A DNA stretch of 64,000 bases from Neckera pumila (taxonomy: Eukaryota; Streptophyta; Bryopsida; Hypnales; Neckeraceae). This document shows positions 1-10,700 of the stretch, piece by piece. Below the pieces are notes generated by a model that had not been told where the DNA came from, made no database searches, and saw only the letters and a program-made list of their open reading frames with translations. Position numbers and translations under genes: made by a program. Each line of letters opens with the position of its first letter. The stretch's first letter is position 1. Location: assembly GCA_963969595.1 (NCBI GenBank), contig OZ018413.1, positions 2,296,501 through 2,360,500 of the forward strand, read 5' to 3'.

Positions 1-683
1 TCTTGTTGCATAACAACGTGCATATTAAACACTCTTTTGCAGTTGTAAGAATTCCCTCTTCTTCACTCTAAATCCAAAGGTAAAAAATCCTCAAGAAGGT
101 CACCATTCTCTATATACAATACGCATGGCACTTCATGATTAAAGTCACCAAGATCTATCTTCTTCACTTAGCATTTAATACCTACCACCTAAGATTATGG
201 ACAAAAAGAATTTGAATTCCTTTTCCAAGGGTATTGAGGCAACTCCCCAAGCATGATACGCATAACATTCTACAACCAACTATCATGCATCCTCAAAAGT
301 AGGGGTCAATTCCAATCCTATTCTGATTCTCTCTCGTATCCTCTTATCACAAAACTAGTTGAAACATGAATTGTGTGAAAGGAAACAACCCACAAGAAAA
401 TCCACCAACACAATTGGTCTACCAAGTCCTATGAGTGTTCTCACGATTCTTTTCCCTCATCTACAAAGACCATCTTTCCACTTCTACAACCGTATCTATA
501 ACCCTTGAATCCAAGCTCCTGAAGGTTCCGATTCAAAGTTTGACAACTTTAGCTCAAGACTGGTACGAGAGGTAACAATCAATTCAATGTTTACTCCAAT
601 TCACTGACTTCACATTTCTCTCTCAATCTTCAAAATTGGAAGGCAAATTGAAGAAGGAGAATCAGGGGAGACCGATGTCTGAC
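1..683. other. No coding region; presumed reductase intron and degenerate repeats
   Basis: No exon could be recognised on either strand. If the reductase gene on the minus strand is intact, this stretch is the start of its first intron, which must be longer than 683 bases, with the remaining exons outside the window. Around 170-260 it carries one more copy of the repeat seen at 1071-1520 (a piece reading roughly GATTATGGACAAAAAGAAT, followed by a tail about a fifty-base stretch similar to that at 1455-1500). Confidence 0.4.
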
Positions 684-911
684 CTTTCCAATGGAGTAGT
701 TCCCAAATTTGAGTTCGTTCACCGTGGACATGAGTCCACGGTAATAAGGCTCCGCGCCCAAAAACGACAGCTTGACTGCCACGTCATTGGAGCCCGGCTG
801 CACCACCAGTTCTGTCTCCGTCTCCTCCACTCGAAAGTCGGTCTCCTTCACCATGCCCACCGGATTGGCTGCCAACACAATCTGCTTGTGCTTGACCGTG
901 CCACCCGCCAT
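684..911 (-). CDS. First exon of NADP-dependent alkenal double-bond reductase (partial gene)
   Basis: The frame starts at an ATG at 911 in good plant context (AAGCATGGCG) and runs 76 codons to a consensus donor, AAG|GTCAG, at 684/683. The translation matches the N-terminal part of plant 2-alkenal / alkenal double-bond reductases (zinc-free medium-chain dehydrogenases that reduce the C=C bond of reactive enals using NADPH). Landmarks are the start MAGGTVKHKQIVL, then ETDFRVEE, a beta-strand section with VQPGSNDVAVKLSFLG, and EPYYRGLMS, the counterpart of the DPYMR motif of the family. The NADPH-binding and catalytic parts lie beyond the left edge of the window. The frame continues 17 codons past the donor before a stop, as expected for intron readthrough. 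It may be a working gene or an isolated captured exon; the window cannot decide. Exon identity is fairly secure, function of the whole gene is not. Confidence 0.7.
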
Positions 912-1070
912 GCTTCCCAGCTTCTACTTCCTGCACAGATGCACACAACTGACCTTTAATTCTCCAGCAGCTTGGAGATAGAGCTCGCTCGGAGTTCACA
1001 TTCCAGTCATGTGGGGGGCCAGCGCTCGTCTTTTTTCTGTAGCTTGCAGTGCCTCCTTCCGGCAAATGAG

Positions 1071-1520
1071 ATGACTCAAGATTGCGCACAGCACAAAAAA
1101 AGAATCAAGGTGTCTTCGTTTTGTTGCTTTAGGTACTACCCAACTGAGTGCAATGATCCAGCTCAAGATTGTGCACAAAAAGAATCTCTAAGTTGTCTTC
1201 TTCCTAAAGATTTTGAACCCTCTCCCCTGCACAAAAAGAATCTAGGTTTTTTCCTCTTGTGGCTTTTGGAGCCTCTCACCTGCGATGAGCTTAAGATTGT
1301 GCACAAAAAGAAACTAATTGTCTACTCTTCTACCTTTTTGGTCCCTGCCACCTAAGATGAGCTCAAGAGTGTACACAAAAAAGAACCTCGTCTATGTCTT
1401 CTTCTTGTTGCTTTTGGTTCCACTCACCGGAAAGAACCTCCAGAGAGTGTTTACAAAACGAATCTAGAGTCCTATTTCCAGGGTGTTGAGGGAGCCCCGA
1501 ACCTGAAGAATGTATTGCAT
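1071..1520. repeat. Degenerate tandem repeat, unit about 64-83 bp, upstream of the reductase exon
   Basis: A core resembling CAAGATTGTGCACAAAAAGA recurs near 1081, 1164, 1228, 1291, 1363 and 1444, each followed by a pyrimidine-rich stretch (GTCTTCTTCTTGTTGCTTTTGG-like) and a CTCACC/CTACC segment. Spacing varies between roughly 64 and 83 bases and copies are strongly diverged. A further dispersed copy lies at about 190-260, on the other side of the exon. No coding function is evident. Confidence 0.6.
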
Positions 1521-2041
1521 GGAGCAAAGCAGTGGAAAATGCGTGCGCAAGAGAAAGATTAAGCTGAGACAGATCCTTACGTGATGAAGCTGCAGAGGAG
1601 TGATAAGAAGCGCTCTCTCGAAATATGCCTGGCAATCTTCAGCTGTTGTTGACGGAGAAAACAGAGCCTGGGAATCAAGGTTCAGTTCTGAGTGTGCGAA
1701 ATTAATTGATGTTGAGCTCATACAATAGTACGGAAAAAGGAAACAGCGATAGCATGGCTGCCAAGCGGAGGGTCCGCAGCAGAGGAAACAAACTGGCAAT
1801 TGAGCACTTTCCTGAGTGATCTTTGCCAGAGATAAGGAAAAACAATCTATGCCACGAGGAGTTGTTGTTTGTCCCTCCACTTGTCTTGACGGGATCAAGT
1901 CTGTGGCAAAATCATGATTATGTAAGGTGATTCAGATCTGTCCTAGTTGAAGGCCGTATGTTTCAAAAAAAACAAAAAACTATGCCAAGCAAAAAGCCCA
2001 GGACATACACCTAATGTACAGTAGGGAATGACCCAATACAA

Positions 2042-2253
2042 TGTACCCAAAAGATGTGAACTGTTCTATCCAAGACCAAAGATATGTGAAAAAATCCATA
2101 GATGTTGATTTGCATAAGAAAAAAAATGCCCCCCAAAAGATGTGAACTGTACCCAAAAAATGTGAACTGTTCTATCCAAGACCAAAGATATGTGAAAAAA
2201 TCCATAGATGTTGATTTGCATAAGAAAAAAAATGCCCCCCCCCCCCCCTCCCT
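2042..2253. repeat. Two-copy direct repeat (106-bp period) ending in poly-C
   Basis: The segment beginning TGTACCCAAAA at 2042 repeats at 2148 with almost no differences for about 93 bases, through ATAGATGTTGATTTGCATAAG and a run of A. The first copy ends in six C and the second in a run of about 14 C at 2235-2250. High identity implies a recent duplication. Confidence 0.85.
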
Positions 2254-3148
2254 CTAATGCCATTGATTTGCATTATTGAGAAAAAAAACTATTGCCGTTG
2301 ATCATGCTGTCTTGAGAGACAATCTTGGGGTTGTTGAGATTAAGCTTTTCAGATATCATACAGATACTTATAGAATAAAATCTATGGAATATGATATACG
2401 AATATGATATATAGAATACATCCAAATAATGTATATGACATACTAGTATAGTATGATGTACATGCACGGGTATTGATATAAGATATAGAATGCTAATACT
2501 GACGACATGTACTATATTCCATATCAATTGCATTCAAAGCAACTTCCAAAAAAAAAAGATGGGATGGGGGGATATAAAATGTATTTTACAAGCACAATTA
2601 AATGATTCATTTGATTTCACAAGAAAATTAATTAACTGGTAGAAGTGGCATTTCCAGTAAATGAGATTTGAACTACATTATTTAGCTAGAGTTAGTAGCC
2701 AAAATCAATGTCTTTGATGATGCTGACAAAGTGATTAGTGACCATAATATTCACTTTGAGTGGAAATTCATCATATGAAGTGACATTTTTAGGCCTTCAT
2801 ATTATGGCTATATTAGGAAATATTGTAATTCTTTTAGGTGAGTAAGATGACTATTATAGAATATATTTTTTGTTGGTTTGAGGGTAGCCTAGAGACTCTT
2901 TTGGGCCAATTGGATAGGACACTTCAAAAATTCATTTAAAATACCTATTTTGTCAAAATACTAAAATTTCAATTGTTCTCCCTAATTCCTTTCTACAAAA
3001 TAAAATCTAAAAAATTTCAACAATAAAAACAAGGCAACCTATCATTTTGCATGTTGTAAATTGATTTATCTTATTTTTATTCGTTCATCACACAAGTCCA
3101 TTTGCATACGTTCTTTTGAATAGTAGGCACCATGGTTGAATGAGATGT
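2254..3148. other. AT-rich spacer, no gene seen
   Basis: No protein-like frame and no recognised element boundary. ATAT-rich stretch at 2390-2500. Confidence 0.5.
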
Positions 3149-3788
3149 TTAATCCCAAAGCGCTCCAAGTGACCAGAATTGTCCTCACATAGTTTCAAAT
3201 CCAATCCAAAATGCTATAACTTTTTCATTTCAATGTTTGAATTTAATCAAACTTATTGGAAAATCTGTGCTCTCTCTTCTAGTTTGTGCATTAGAATTTT
3301 TAGAACAATCCAAAATGTACTAAGTTTTTGAAAGCCATTCAAATTTCAAGGGTTCACTTTGAATCACCAGAGTACATTTTGATGGTTGCAACTTTTGGAG
3401 CTTGTATTGCCTTCATCCAATGTTCATTTTCAATAAGAATTTATGTCTTATGTTCTTATTATAATCTAGTTATAGTGGTAAAATTTTTGTAACAATCCAA
3501 ATTGTTTTGAATGTTTGGGAGCAATTCGAAGTTCAATTGGTAATAGAGCAAGTTGATTTTTTTTAATCTATCCAGGCTACCCAAGTTGAGAAACAAACTA
3601 TATATCATGCAATAACTTTTTAACCATGTTAGTAGTCAAAAATTATGAAAATTGTTGGGCCTTAAAGTTATTCTTTGTCCCACCTTCTAATAAAAATTTG
3701 GACCAAAAATATGGAAATCTCTAGTCACATGTACCTGCCTAAAATTTCTATGTTGCCAAAAAATGCATGTTGATCCTTTAGGGGTTAA
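3149..3788. mobile_element. TTAA-flanked non-autonomous element (piggyBac-like), diverged copy
   Basis: The right end reads CCTTTAGGGG followed by TTAA (3785-3788), the same terminus as the copies at 5264, 16976, 18316 and 32133. The internal sequence at 3545-3780 matches the right part of the copies at 5264-6204 and 32133-33063 (shared stretch around ATATCATGCAATAACTTTTT and the CCAAAAAATGCATGTTG run before the terminus). The left end is less sure: TTAATCCCAAAG at 3149 is the best candidate, and the left half of the interior does not resemble the other copies. Confidence 0.55.
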
Positions 3789-5263
3789 TAAAAGCATTAA
3801 AGATTGATAGTGTTTGATGAATGACTTTCAATGCAATTGTAGAAATGAAAAATGCACTTATTCATCTAAGAAGCCAATCTTCTTTTGGATAATTACCTTG
3901 GAGATTGGTCTCTTCCCTCAGTTTCTACATTAATGATAGTTAGCCAAGCCAATAGTGATCATAAGCTTGGATGTGTAAGAGTATCGCCACCAGTTTTGCA
4001 AAATTGGACCATGGCATGAAGAAGTGGCGAGGCACTTGCCGCCTTGTGAGATGTGGCGGTGCACTCAAGACCCGATGCTCTGCACCAACAATCCCTTAAA
4101 GTCCTTGCTTATTAAAATTCTCCCTTTTCTTCTCACACCTCTCACTAGCCTTCATGTCCTCCACTAAGACCATAGTCAAATTTGACCAAGTTGGCATGAG
4201 TGTAATATTGCCCGCTATGAAGGGCCTCGGTTGCCGAGCAAATACTACAACACTACTTTTAACGTGACATGGCGTTGCCGAGGCTTGGTATCCAGATTGG
4301 TGGCAATGATACTCTAAGTGCATTTGCCATTTCAATCATTACCGAGAAAGCCATTCATTGGACACTTTTAGTCCTCCGCATCATCCTAAGAAAGAGATTT
4401 CTTTATACAAATGGCACACACAAATGGCACACACAACAAGTTAAGTTTAAAAAAAAATTGATTGGCAAGACTTGCACTTGAGTCCTCCCCACCAAATACT
4501 AATATGAGTGGGGACCATGAAATGCAATAAGGTATCCAACCCATTTCCAATCATTTAAGCAATTACGCATATTTGGAGTGCAAGTTTTTTGAGTGCAAAA
4601 TTTTTTCCATGTACAAATTTGAAAAGATTGCATATTTTTGTAGGATTTTTTACAAGAAACATAATTACTATAAATTTTTTAGTAGAAGATTCTCTTTGAC
4701 CTATAATGGTAATATAGACCTTTCTATTTCAGACCATAGGCTGATTGCAAAGTTGACCAAGGGCTAGTTGCAATATTGAGAGCCTTATCACTAATCATAA
4801 TGCACCACAACTACTCTTTGAACTACGCCTTAGCTGAACAAATTATGGTCAGAAAGTGAGCAGCCTATAGGTTGGAAATTGGGAGGTGATTAAAAATGGG
4901 TCAGCTACCTTAATCTTTTGATGGCATTTTTCAGAAGCTGCCTCAACAATCACTTGGAACTTGGAACAATTTATATAATAGAAACATACAAAATCGTCAA
5001 TATAAGCAATTCAACATAGTTGGAGGCACCTTTTCTTAAAAACAATATTTTTGCAGTATTAGAAAGTTGAAAATCATGAATATTAAAAAAAAGATAGATT
5101 TTTTTAGATGTAGTATGTAATTTCTATGATTTTTCAAAATAACGGATCCGCACTAGACCATGAAAACTATCACGTAGGTCAACCTAAAACCAAAATATGC
5201 AAAAACAATATTTAGTAAATCTTAGTTAAGTATGTATCCTTCAAATGCATCACCGGATCATAT
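3789..5263. other. Spacer, no gene seen
   Basis: No convincing coding region. It contains one exact GACCATAGTC (4168-4177) and some weaker relatives (near 4007, 4511, 4732) of the decamer that is massively enriched at 8.8-14.9 kb. Confidence 0.4.
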
Positions 5264-6204
5264 TTAACCCCTAAATGTTTTTTACTCTGTTTTCACCAAA
5301 ACCACTCCAAAACTGCCATTTCTAATACAAGTATCAAATTTTAGAAAAAAAAGAATTTTGAACACATGTAACCATAAGACCTTGTAGTACACTGGTTTAA
5401 GAAGATGTGGAAAAAATTTCAAAATTTTCCACCATGTGGGTTGCAAGATATTAACATTTGAATTGAAAAAAAATCCTTTTTTTGTCCCTACGAAAATCCA
5501 GGAAGCTGCACTTCACAAGGTCACATTTGTATGAAAAAATGTTCAAAATGGTGGTTACTCTTTGGATTCATTCTTCAAGGCAAGTTGTCTACATGCTTGA
5601 AAAATTTTAGGTCATTTGGAATTGAACAACATATAGGAAAAAAATAGTAAGTAGGAAGAGGTAGAGAATGGCTCAAAATACTAAATTGTCAAGAATTTTG
5701 TTATGGAATTGAAAAATGCCAATTCCAGCGGTTGTAATATTTTAATAAACAATCTACGCCCACTATTTTAATTTTTTTTTCAAAAATATTGAAAATTGAA
5801 TTAGATAAAGGACTTCAAAGTTTGTTTTAGAGTAGAGATTCCATAACTCCCCTCAAACTGAAACTCCTCATAATTTTTGACTCATTAATCCAAATGGAAT
5901 GATTCAAAGCTTTCCAAGTATATATGAATCTATAAAACCAATTTTAAGTTTTTATTTTTCAAAAAAGTGATTTTTAGAGAAATTTTTTGAACTGCCTGGG
6001 CTGCCCGCTGAGGACTAAAAATTACATATCATGCTATAACTTTTTAACCGTATAGTCAAAAGTTATGAAAATTGTTGGGCCTTGAAGTTACTCCTTGGGC
6101 ACATCTTGTGTGGAAATTTTAAAGAAAAAAAAATTCCATTTGTAGTGAACTGTCCAAAATTGCTATGTTGCCAAAAAATGGTGTTTGGTCCTTTAAGCAT
6201 TTAA
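5264..6204. mobile_element. TTAA-flanked non-autonomous piggyBac-like element, about 0.94 kb
   Basis: Left end TTAA + CCCCTAAATG at 5264. The interior is collinear with the copy at 32133-33063 along its whole length, including the stretch ACTCCAAAACTGCCATTTCT near 5310, the AACATATAGGAAAAAAATAG stretch near 5628 and the right-end segment from 5940. The right terminus is decayed (GGTCCTTTAAGCATTTAA instead of GGTCCTTTAGGGGTTAA), so the right boundary is approximate. No open frame of transposase type. Confidence 0.75.
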
Positions 6205-6234
6205 AAGACATATTAATGGAAATCTAGGGACTCC

Positions 6235-6905
6235 TTTAGGGGTATCCATTTTAGTAATGATAATATTGAAAAACTGACAACCAAATATTTTATTAAGCAT
6301 CGGAAAACTAGCCCTTATCAATTTATCATTGACGTGCCAAAGGCCAAACTGAAAGACCACTGGAATTTTGTGCAAAATTATTACTAAAATGGTACAAGGA
6401 TCAAATATTGATTGGAAATTTTGGATGCAAGAGTTTTTGATGCTTTATGGGGCATATAGGATAAAGTCATAACTAAGTGTACACAATTGCAACTAGTTTA
6501 TGGGCAAGAAGCAATTTTACCGATAGAATTGGAATTTCAATCTTTAAAAATTGCATTAGAATAAAGATTGGAAGATGAAGAATCATTAAGGGAATGATAT
6601 ATGATGTCAGAGAAAATAGATGAAACTAGTAGACAAGTCCATATTAATATGAAGACAATTCAAAATCCTAGTAAAACTGATTATAATAACAAGTTACTAC
6701 CTAAGAAATTACAATCAAATAACTTGGTCCTTTTATTTGATCATAGATTTAAAAAATTTCTTGGAAAGATTTAAGATGAAGTGGTTTGGTCCATACAAAG
6801 TTCTAAATTCTTATTCTAATGGTTCAGTTGAATTGCAGGACTTTGCAGGAAATACTCATTCTACATTTTATAATAGGTACCACCTTAAATTCTATATAAT
6901 TTGAG
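6235..6905 (+). pseudogene. Ty3/Gypsy integrase remnant, copy A
   Basis: Reading across several stops and frameshifts gives the C-terminal half of a Ty3/Gypsy integrase: the segment with GQTERP (third acidic catalytic residue of the DDE triad still Glu here), then the ALWG / VYGQEAILPIELEFQ type region near 6445-6540, and the C-terminal DLVLLFDHRF...KWFGPYKVLNS segment near 6720-6840. The N-terminal zinc finger and first two catalytic aspartates are absent. It pairs with copy B at 15803-16465. It is followed by a purine tract (near 6915-6927) and the LTR-like tail. Confidence 0.75.
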
Positions 6906-7789
6906 GGCAAGTTATAGTTAAAAAGGGTGGGTGATTTTAATATTTAATGATTATTTAAGAAATTATATTTAAAAACAAAAACAAAAAACAAAACATGATA
7001 AAATATGATAAAAGAATTATGAAATTTAAGAGTATAAATAAATGAAAATATTGAGAGTTTTGAGAGAAATAATTCAAGGTTTAAGAAAACATTCCTTGAG
7101 TAGTGAGATATAAAGGATTGAATAAAGATTAAGGAATAGGAAACAAAGAAAGAAAATGTGTATGAAAAAAATAAAAAAATAAAGCATAAAATGAAAGGAA
7201 GAGAGTTGCCAATACAATTGTTAGTTAAAGAAATTGAAGCAAATTGGAAGTATAAGAAAGCCAATAGTTTATGCGGATTTTAAAAATAATTATCTAATTA
7301 TAACTTGGTTTAAGCTTTTGAGGTCTTAGAAAACTTAGAGTAAGAAATCTAAAAAGAACAATTAGACAGCTCTCCTAAATATTGTATATTTCTACGTTAA
7401 ATAGTACTCTCAAAGGCATAAATGCATAATTTTTTTTTAGATGTTTTCTTGGAAGAGATATAGTGTTTAAAATTACATTGAAAGGATTTAAGAATGATAT
7501 GAAATTTTCATTTAAAAAAACTAAAAATTTAAAACTAAAATACAATTAAAAATTAAAAAATTATTACTAATATTATTATGGAGCCAAAACAAAATTCCTG
7601 AGAGAATATTAACATGAGAGGATTAAAATTTTTAGTCTCAAATAAGTATACAAAAGGAATCAATCATAAGTTTAAATACAAAAAAAAAAAAAAAAATCAT
7701 TAGTATGATATAAAAAAAATTCCAATTTGAATTAATCTAAAGACTATTTTATGTGATTATAGAATCCTCCTATTAACCCACCCACCTAC
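6906..7789 (+). mobile_element. LTR-like 3' tail of the Ty3/Gypsy remnant, copy A
   Basis: A purine-rich tract (AAAAAGGGTGGG) directly after the integrase frame looks like a polypurine tract, with TGATTTTAATA next to it as a possible LTR start. The following AT-rich sequence is collinear with 16470-18315 except for one 0.91-kb insertion in the other copy. The empty target TTAA is at 7397-7400; a second empty TTAA target is at 7773-7776. The LTR end was not located. Confidence 0.55.
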
Positions 7790-7895
7790 CTTTTGAAAAA
7801 AATGAGAGCCATTGATCCCCTGTTGTGAAAAATCCCCCCTCCCTTTTGAAAAAAATGAGAGCCATTGATCCCCTGTTGTGAAAAAGCCCCCCTCC
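7790..7895. repeat. 53-bp direct duplication
   Basis: The unit containing AATGAGAGCCATTGATCCCC occurs at 7801 and again at 7854 (period 53). The paralogous segment B has only one copy (19257-19300), so this duplication happened after A and B separated. Confidence 0.85.
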
Positions 7896-8251
7896 CTTCT
7901 GATCTACTGTTGATCTAGAAAAATAATGAATACGGATACAGATATGAATCTAGGATACAAATACGGTACAAATAGGGGATACATAATACAAGATATGGTC
8001 AAATGGACAAATACCATATTGTTTGGAACTGTGAAGTGCTTCTTCAAATTCAAATAGGAGGAGGAGGGTGGGAAGATAATAAAAATAAAACTTAATCACA
8101 AAATGGGAGAGAGGGGGAGGTAATAAATATTTTAAGAGAAAAATCTAACCACAAAAACAAAGGAAGGGGGGTAATAAATTAATTTTTTTTTTTTTAATGG
8201 AGGTCTTTTGAATGGATGGAGGGGGGTACATTATTTGAGATGCACCTCATT

Positions 8252-8449
8252 CATAGTTGTCACACTAGACAGGCTGTCTATCCAATTTGTCGGATATGTC
8301 TGCATGTCCGGGACGTCCAATGATCCTAAATCACCTGATGTCAATACTTTAAGGTAGTTACATAGCCTGTTTGGTTTGTCCAAATCGTCCAAAATTTTTG
8401 CCCATCCAAGACGATTAGTGATTTTAAATCGCCTAATGTGACAACAATG
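8252..8449. mobile_element. 198-bp hAT-type MITE, copy 1
   Basis: Terminal inverted repeats CATAGTTGTCACACTAG (left) and, read inward from the right, CATTGTTGTCACATTAG. Flanked by an 8-bp target duplication with one difference: ACCTCATT (8244-8251) and ACCTCATC (8450-8457). The second copy at 11040-11237 has exactly the same length and its own 8-bp duplication. An 8-bp target duplication is the hAT superfamily signature; the superfamily assignment is inferred from that. Confidence 0.85.
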
Positions 8450-8899
8450 ACCTCATCTTTACTAGGGTTTTTTTTTTTTGGCTTTTTGGTGCCAAATTGC
8501 ACCAGAAAAAATAATTTGGCTAAAATTGGTAAAAAAATGTTAAAAAGCTTGGATGAAATTGCCAAAAAAATTCAAAGTAAGAAAATAATTGGATGAAATT
8601 GCCAGATTGTGGATGAAAAACAAATTATAGACATGTGATATGTGCTAATGTGATATTTTCTATCTGATATAGATGAATGTTGAAATTTGAAGCACCAATA
8701 AATTTTTTTATATTGCCACTATGGCACTTTTTAGAAAATGAAAAAAAACCCTTGATGCTTACTGTCCACTCAAAAGACAGCCCCTACAAGATCCCCCACT
8801 ATGATCCAAATGATATAAATAATGACTATGGTTTGGATGGATGAAAAGACCATTGCCATGGAGAAGAGGCATCCAACCGCCAAATAGACCATGGTCATG

Positions 8900-10700
8900 A
8901 TGAAAATTACGCCTCCACTTTTTTGAGCAAAGGCGGCAATTACAACAACTAGACCATTGTCATATTGCAGTTTAAGACTACTGTCTATTTGCTTTCAAGA
9001 ACTGGAGTATTGCTGCTTTGTCAAGGGTTGGAGAAGTGTTGTCGTTTTGCTTGTTCTTGTTGCATGCGTATGCAAAACCAGATAGTGGAGTATCAGTGGA
9101 GCGTGAACAAATTGTAGGAGAAATAGTTGATTGTGGAGGTTTGCTTGATTTTTGGCTGAAGAAAAGTTGTGCGGAGCAAGGAGGAGAGTGGATCAAGACT
9201 ATAGCCTGAAAGAATTCAGTACATGTGAAGATTTGCAAAGTAGTGAAGGGCACGCCTACAATCATAAGGTGGGAGAAGACAAACTATAGTTGATTGTGAT
9301 GAAGCAAAAGCATTTTAGATTGTATGAATGTTTCTATTGGCCAGTGTTGTTTGTTAATTTTTTGAAGATTGTTAAGGTTCATAGAATTGAGAGACTAGTC
9401 TTATATTTAATCAATGCTCATAGTCATGAAGGGAGTAATGAAAAGAAGGATGATGGTCCTAACACTATAAGGGAGCAGTGTCAAATTTGACATTTTTTGG
9501 TCAATTTTCTATCAACTTGGACATCTTTTTGATAGAATTTTGTCAATTCGTACATTTTAATCAATTTAGGATGTGTCAATTTGGACATTGTTTTCTTGTA
9601 GTGTAAATTGTGAAGAGTGTTTTGCTGAGAGACTATAGACATAATTAAATTAAAGTAGTATTTCTTCAACATGTTATTTTGATTCTCAACTAAATTGTTG
9701 AGTCAATGGGTCTGGATGGCAACGATAGTCATGAGAGTAGTTGCTTTGCAAAGATGTCATTTGGCTGATTTTGGGCTTGAAGTTAAGACCATAGTCGTTA
9801 ATCAGTAATATAGGATGAGACAATAGTCTTTTAGGTTGAAGCAAAAGTTTTCTTTTGACAGACCATGGACTTGTATTCAGAGGAGTGTTTAATGAGTCTA
9901 TAGTCCTTGTATGAATTAGTCGTCTTAAAGATGCTTAGGATTAGAAACTGTGGTCATATAAAGTTAGAAGTCTAAGTCAATTATTGAAGAAGCAAGATGA
10001 TAGTTGGGCTATAGACTTATATTTTCTTGATGTTTGAAGACCATGGATAAAAAGAAGACTGGCTTTGAGAGTGAAGACTATAGACAAATGAAGAAGCTCA
10101 ATGAAGCAAGATTGTCTGTGGACTAAAGTTGTTGATTCCTGAAATATTTTCTTCTTCTTCATTTTGAATTCATATATTATGTGATGATAGGATAACACAT
10201 ACTTAGAACAGACTATGATCATTGTAAAATGCTATCTTGAGAGACAATGGTCCTTAGGGTATATCAAGAGAAAACATAATGAATTTTATTCTTCCTTTAT
10301 ATTTAAGATGAAAATGCTGCTTGAATATGGGTCCTTATGAGAGACTATGGTTAGTTTAGTTATAATGAATTTTTGTTCAATGAGATGCTCCCTTTATTTT
10401 CCTAGGTAGAAACTATTGCATGAAATATATAGTTCTAAATGTAAGCTTGAAATTAGGCTATTGTCAATATGTGTAAGTTTGATATGAATTTGAGGGAATG
10501 TAAGAGTTTCATTTCTTTCTTTTATCCTCTTTTTCATGTGAGCAATAGCAGTTTTGACCATAGTCATGGAAGTTCAAACTTGTTATTGTCATGCATTAGC
10601 GACCAGACCATTGACAAAGACCATAGACGGTTTGAAGGTTTTAGAAGATCAATTGAGACCATGGACTTTAGCAGATGGCCGGTAAAGGCAAGGCTATGGA
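8900..10700. other. Stretch without recognised gene inside the decamer tract
   Basis: Short frames (for example an ATG-less frame at 9018-9209) have no recognisable domain. A run of degenerate repeats of the type GTCAATTTGGACATTTTT occupies 9478-9590. No intact gene is supported. Confidence 0.4.

Noticed and set aside
972..1355. 127-codon plus-strand frame
   Set aside because: It is made from the degenerate GTGCACAAAAAGAAT repeats; the peptide repeats follow the DNA repeats and no domain is seen.
1464..1898. 144-codon minus-strand frame
   Set aside because: It has an ATG but no recognisable motif, biased Ser/Leu/Cys composition, and it overlaps the repeat array.
2235..2255. Poly-C run as a possible functional element
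   Set aside because: A simple homopolymer end of a duplicated unit; it differs between the two copies by slippage.
7395..7402. TTAA sites in segment A taken as element ends
   Set aside because: They have no CCCC/GGGG termini and match the flanks of filled sites in segment B, so they are empty targets, not termini.
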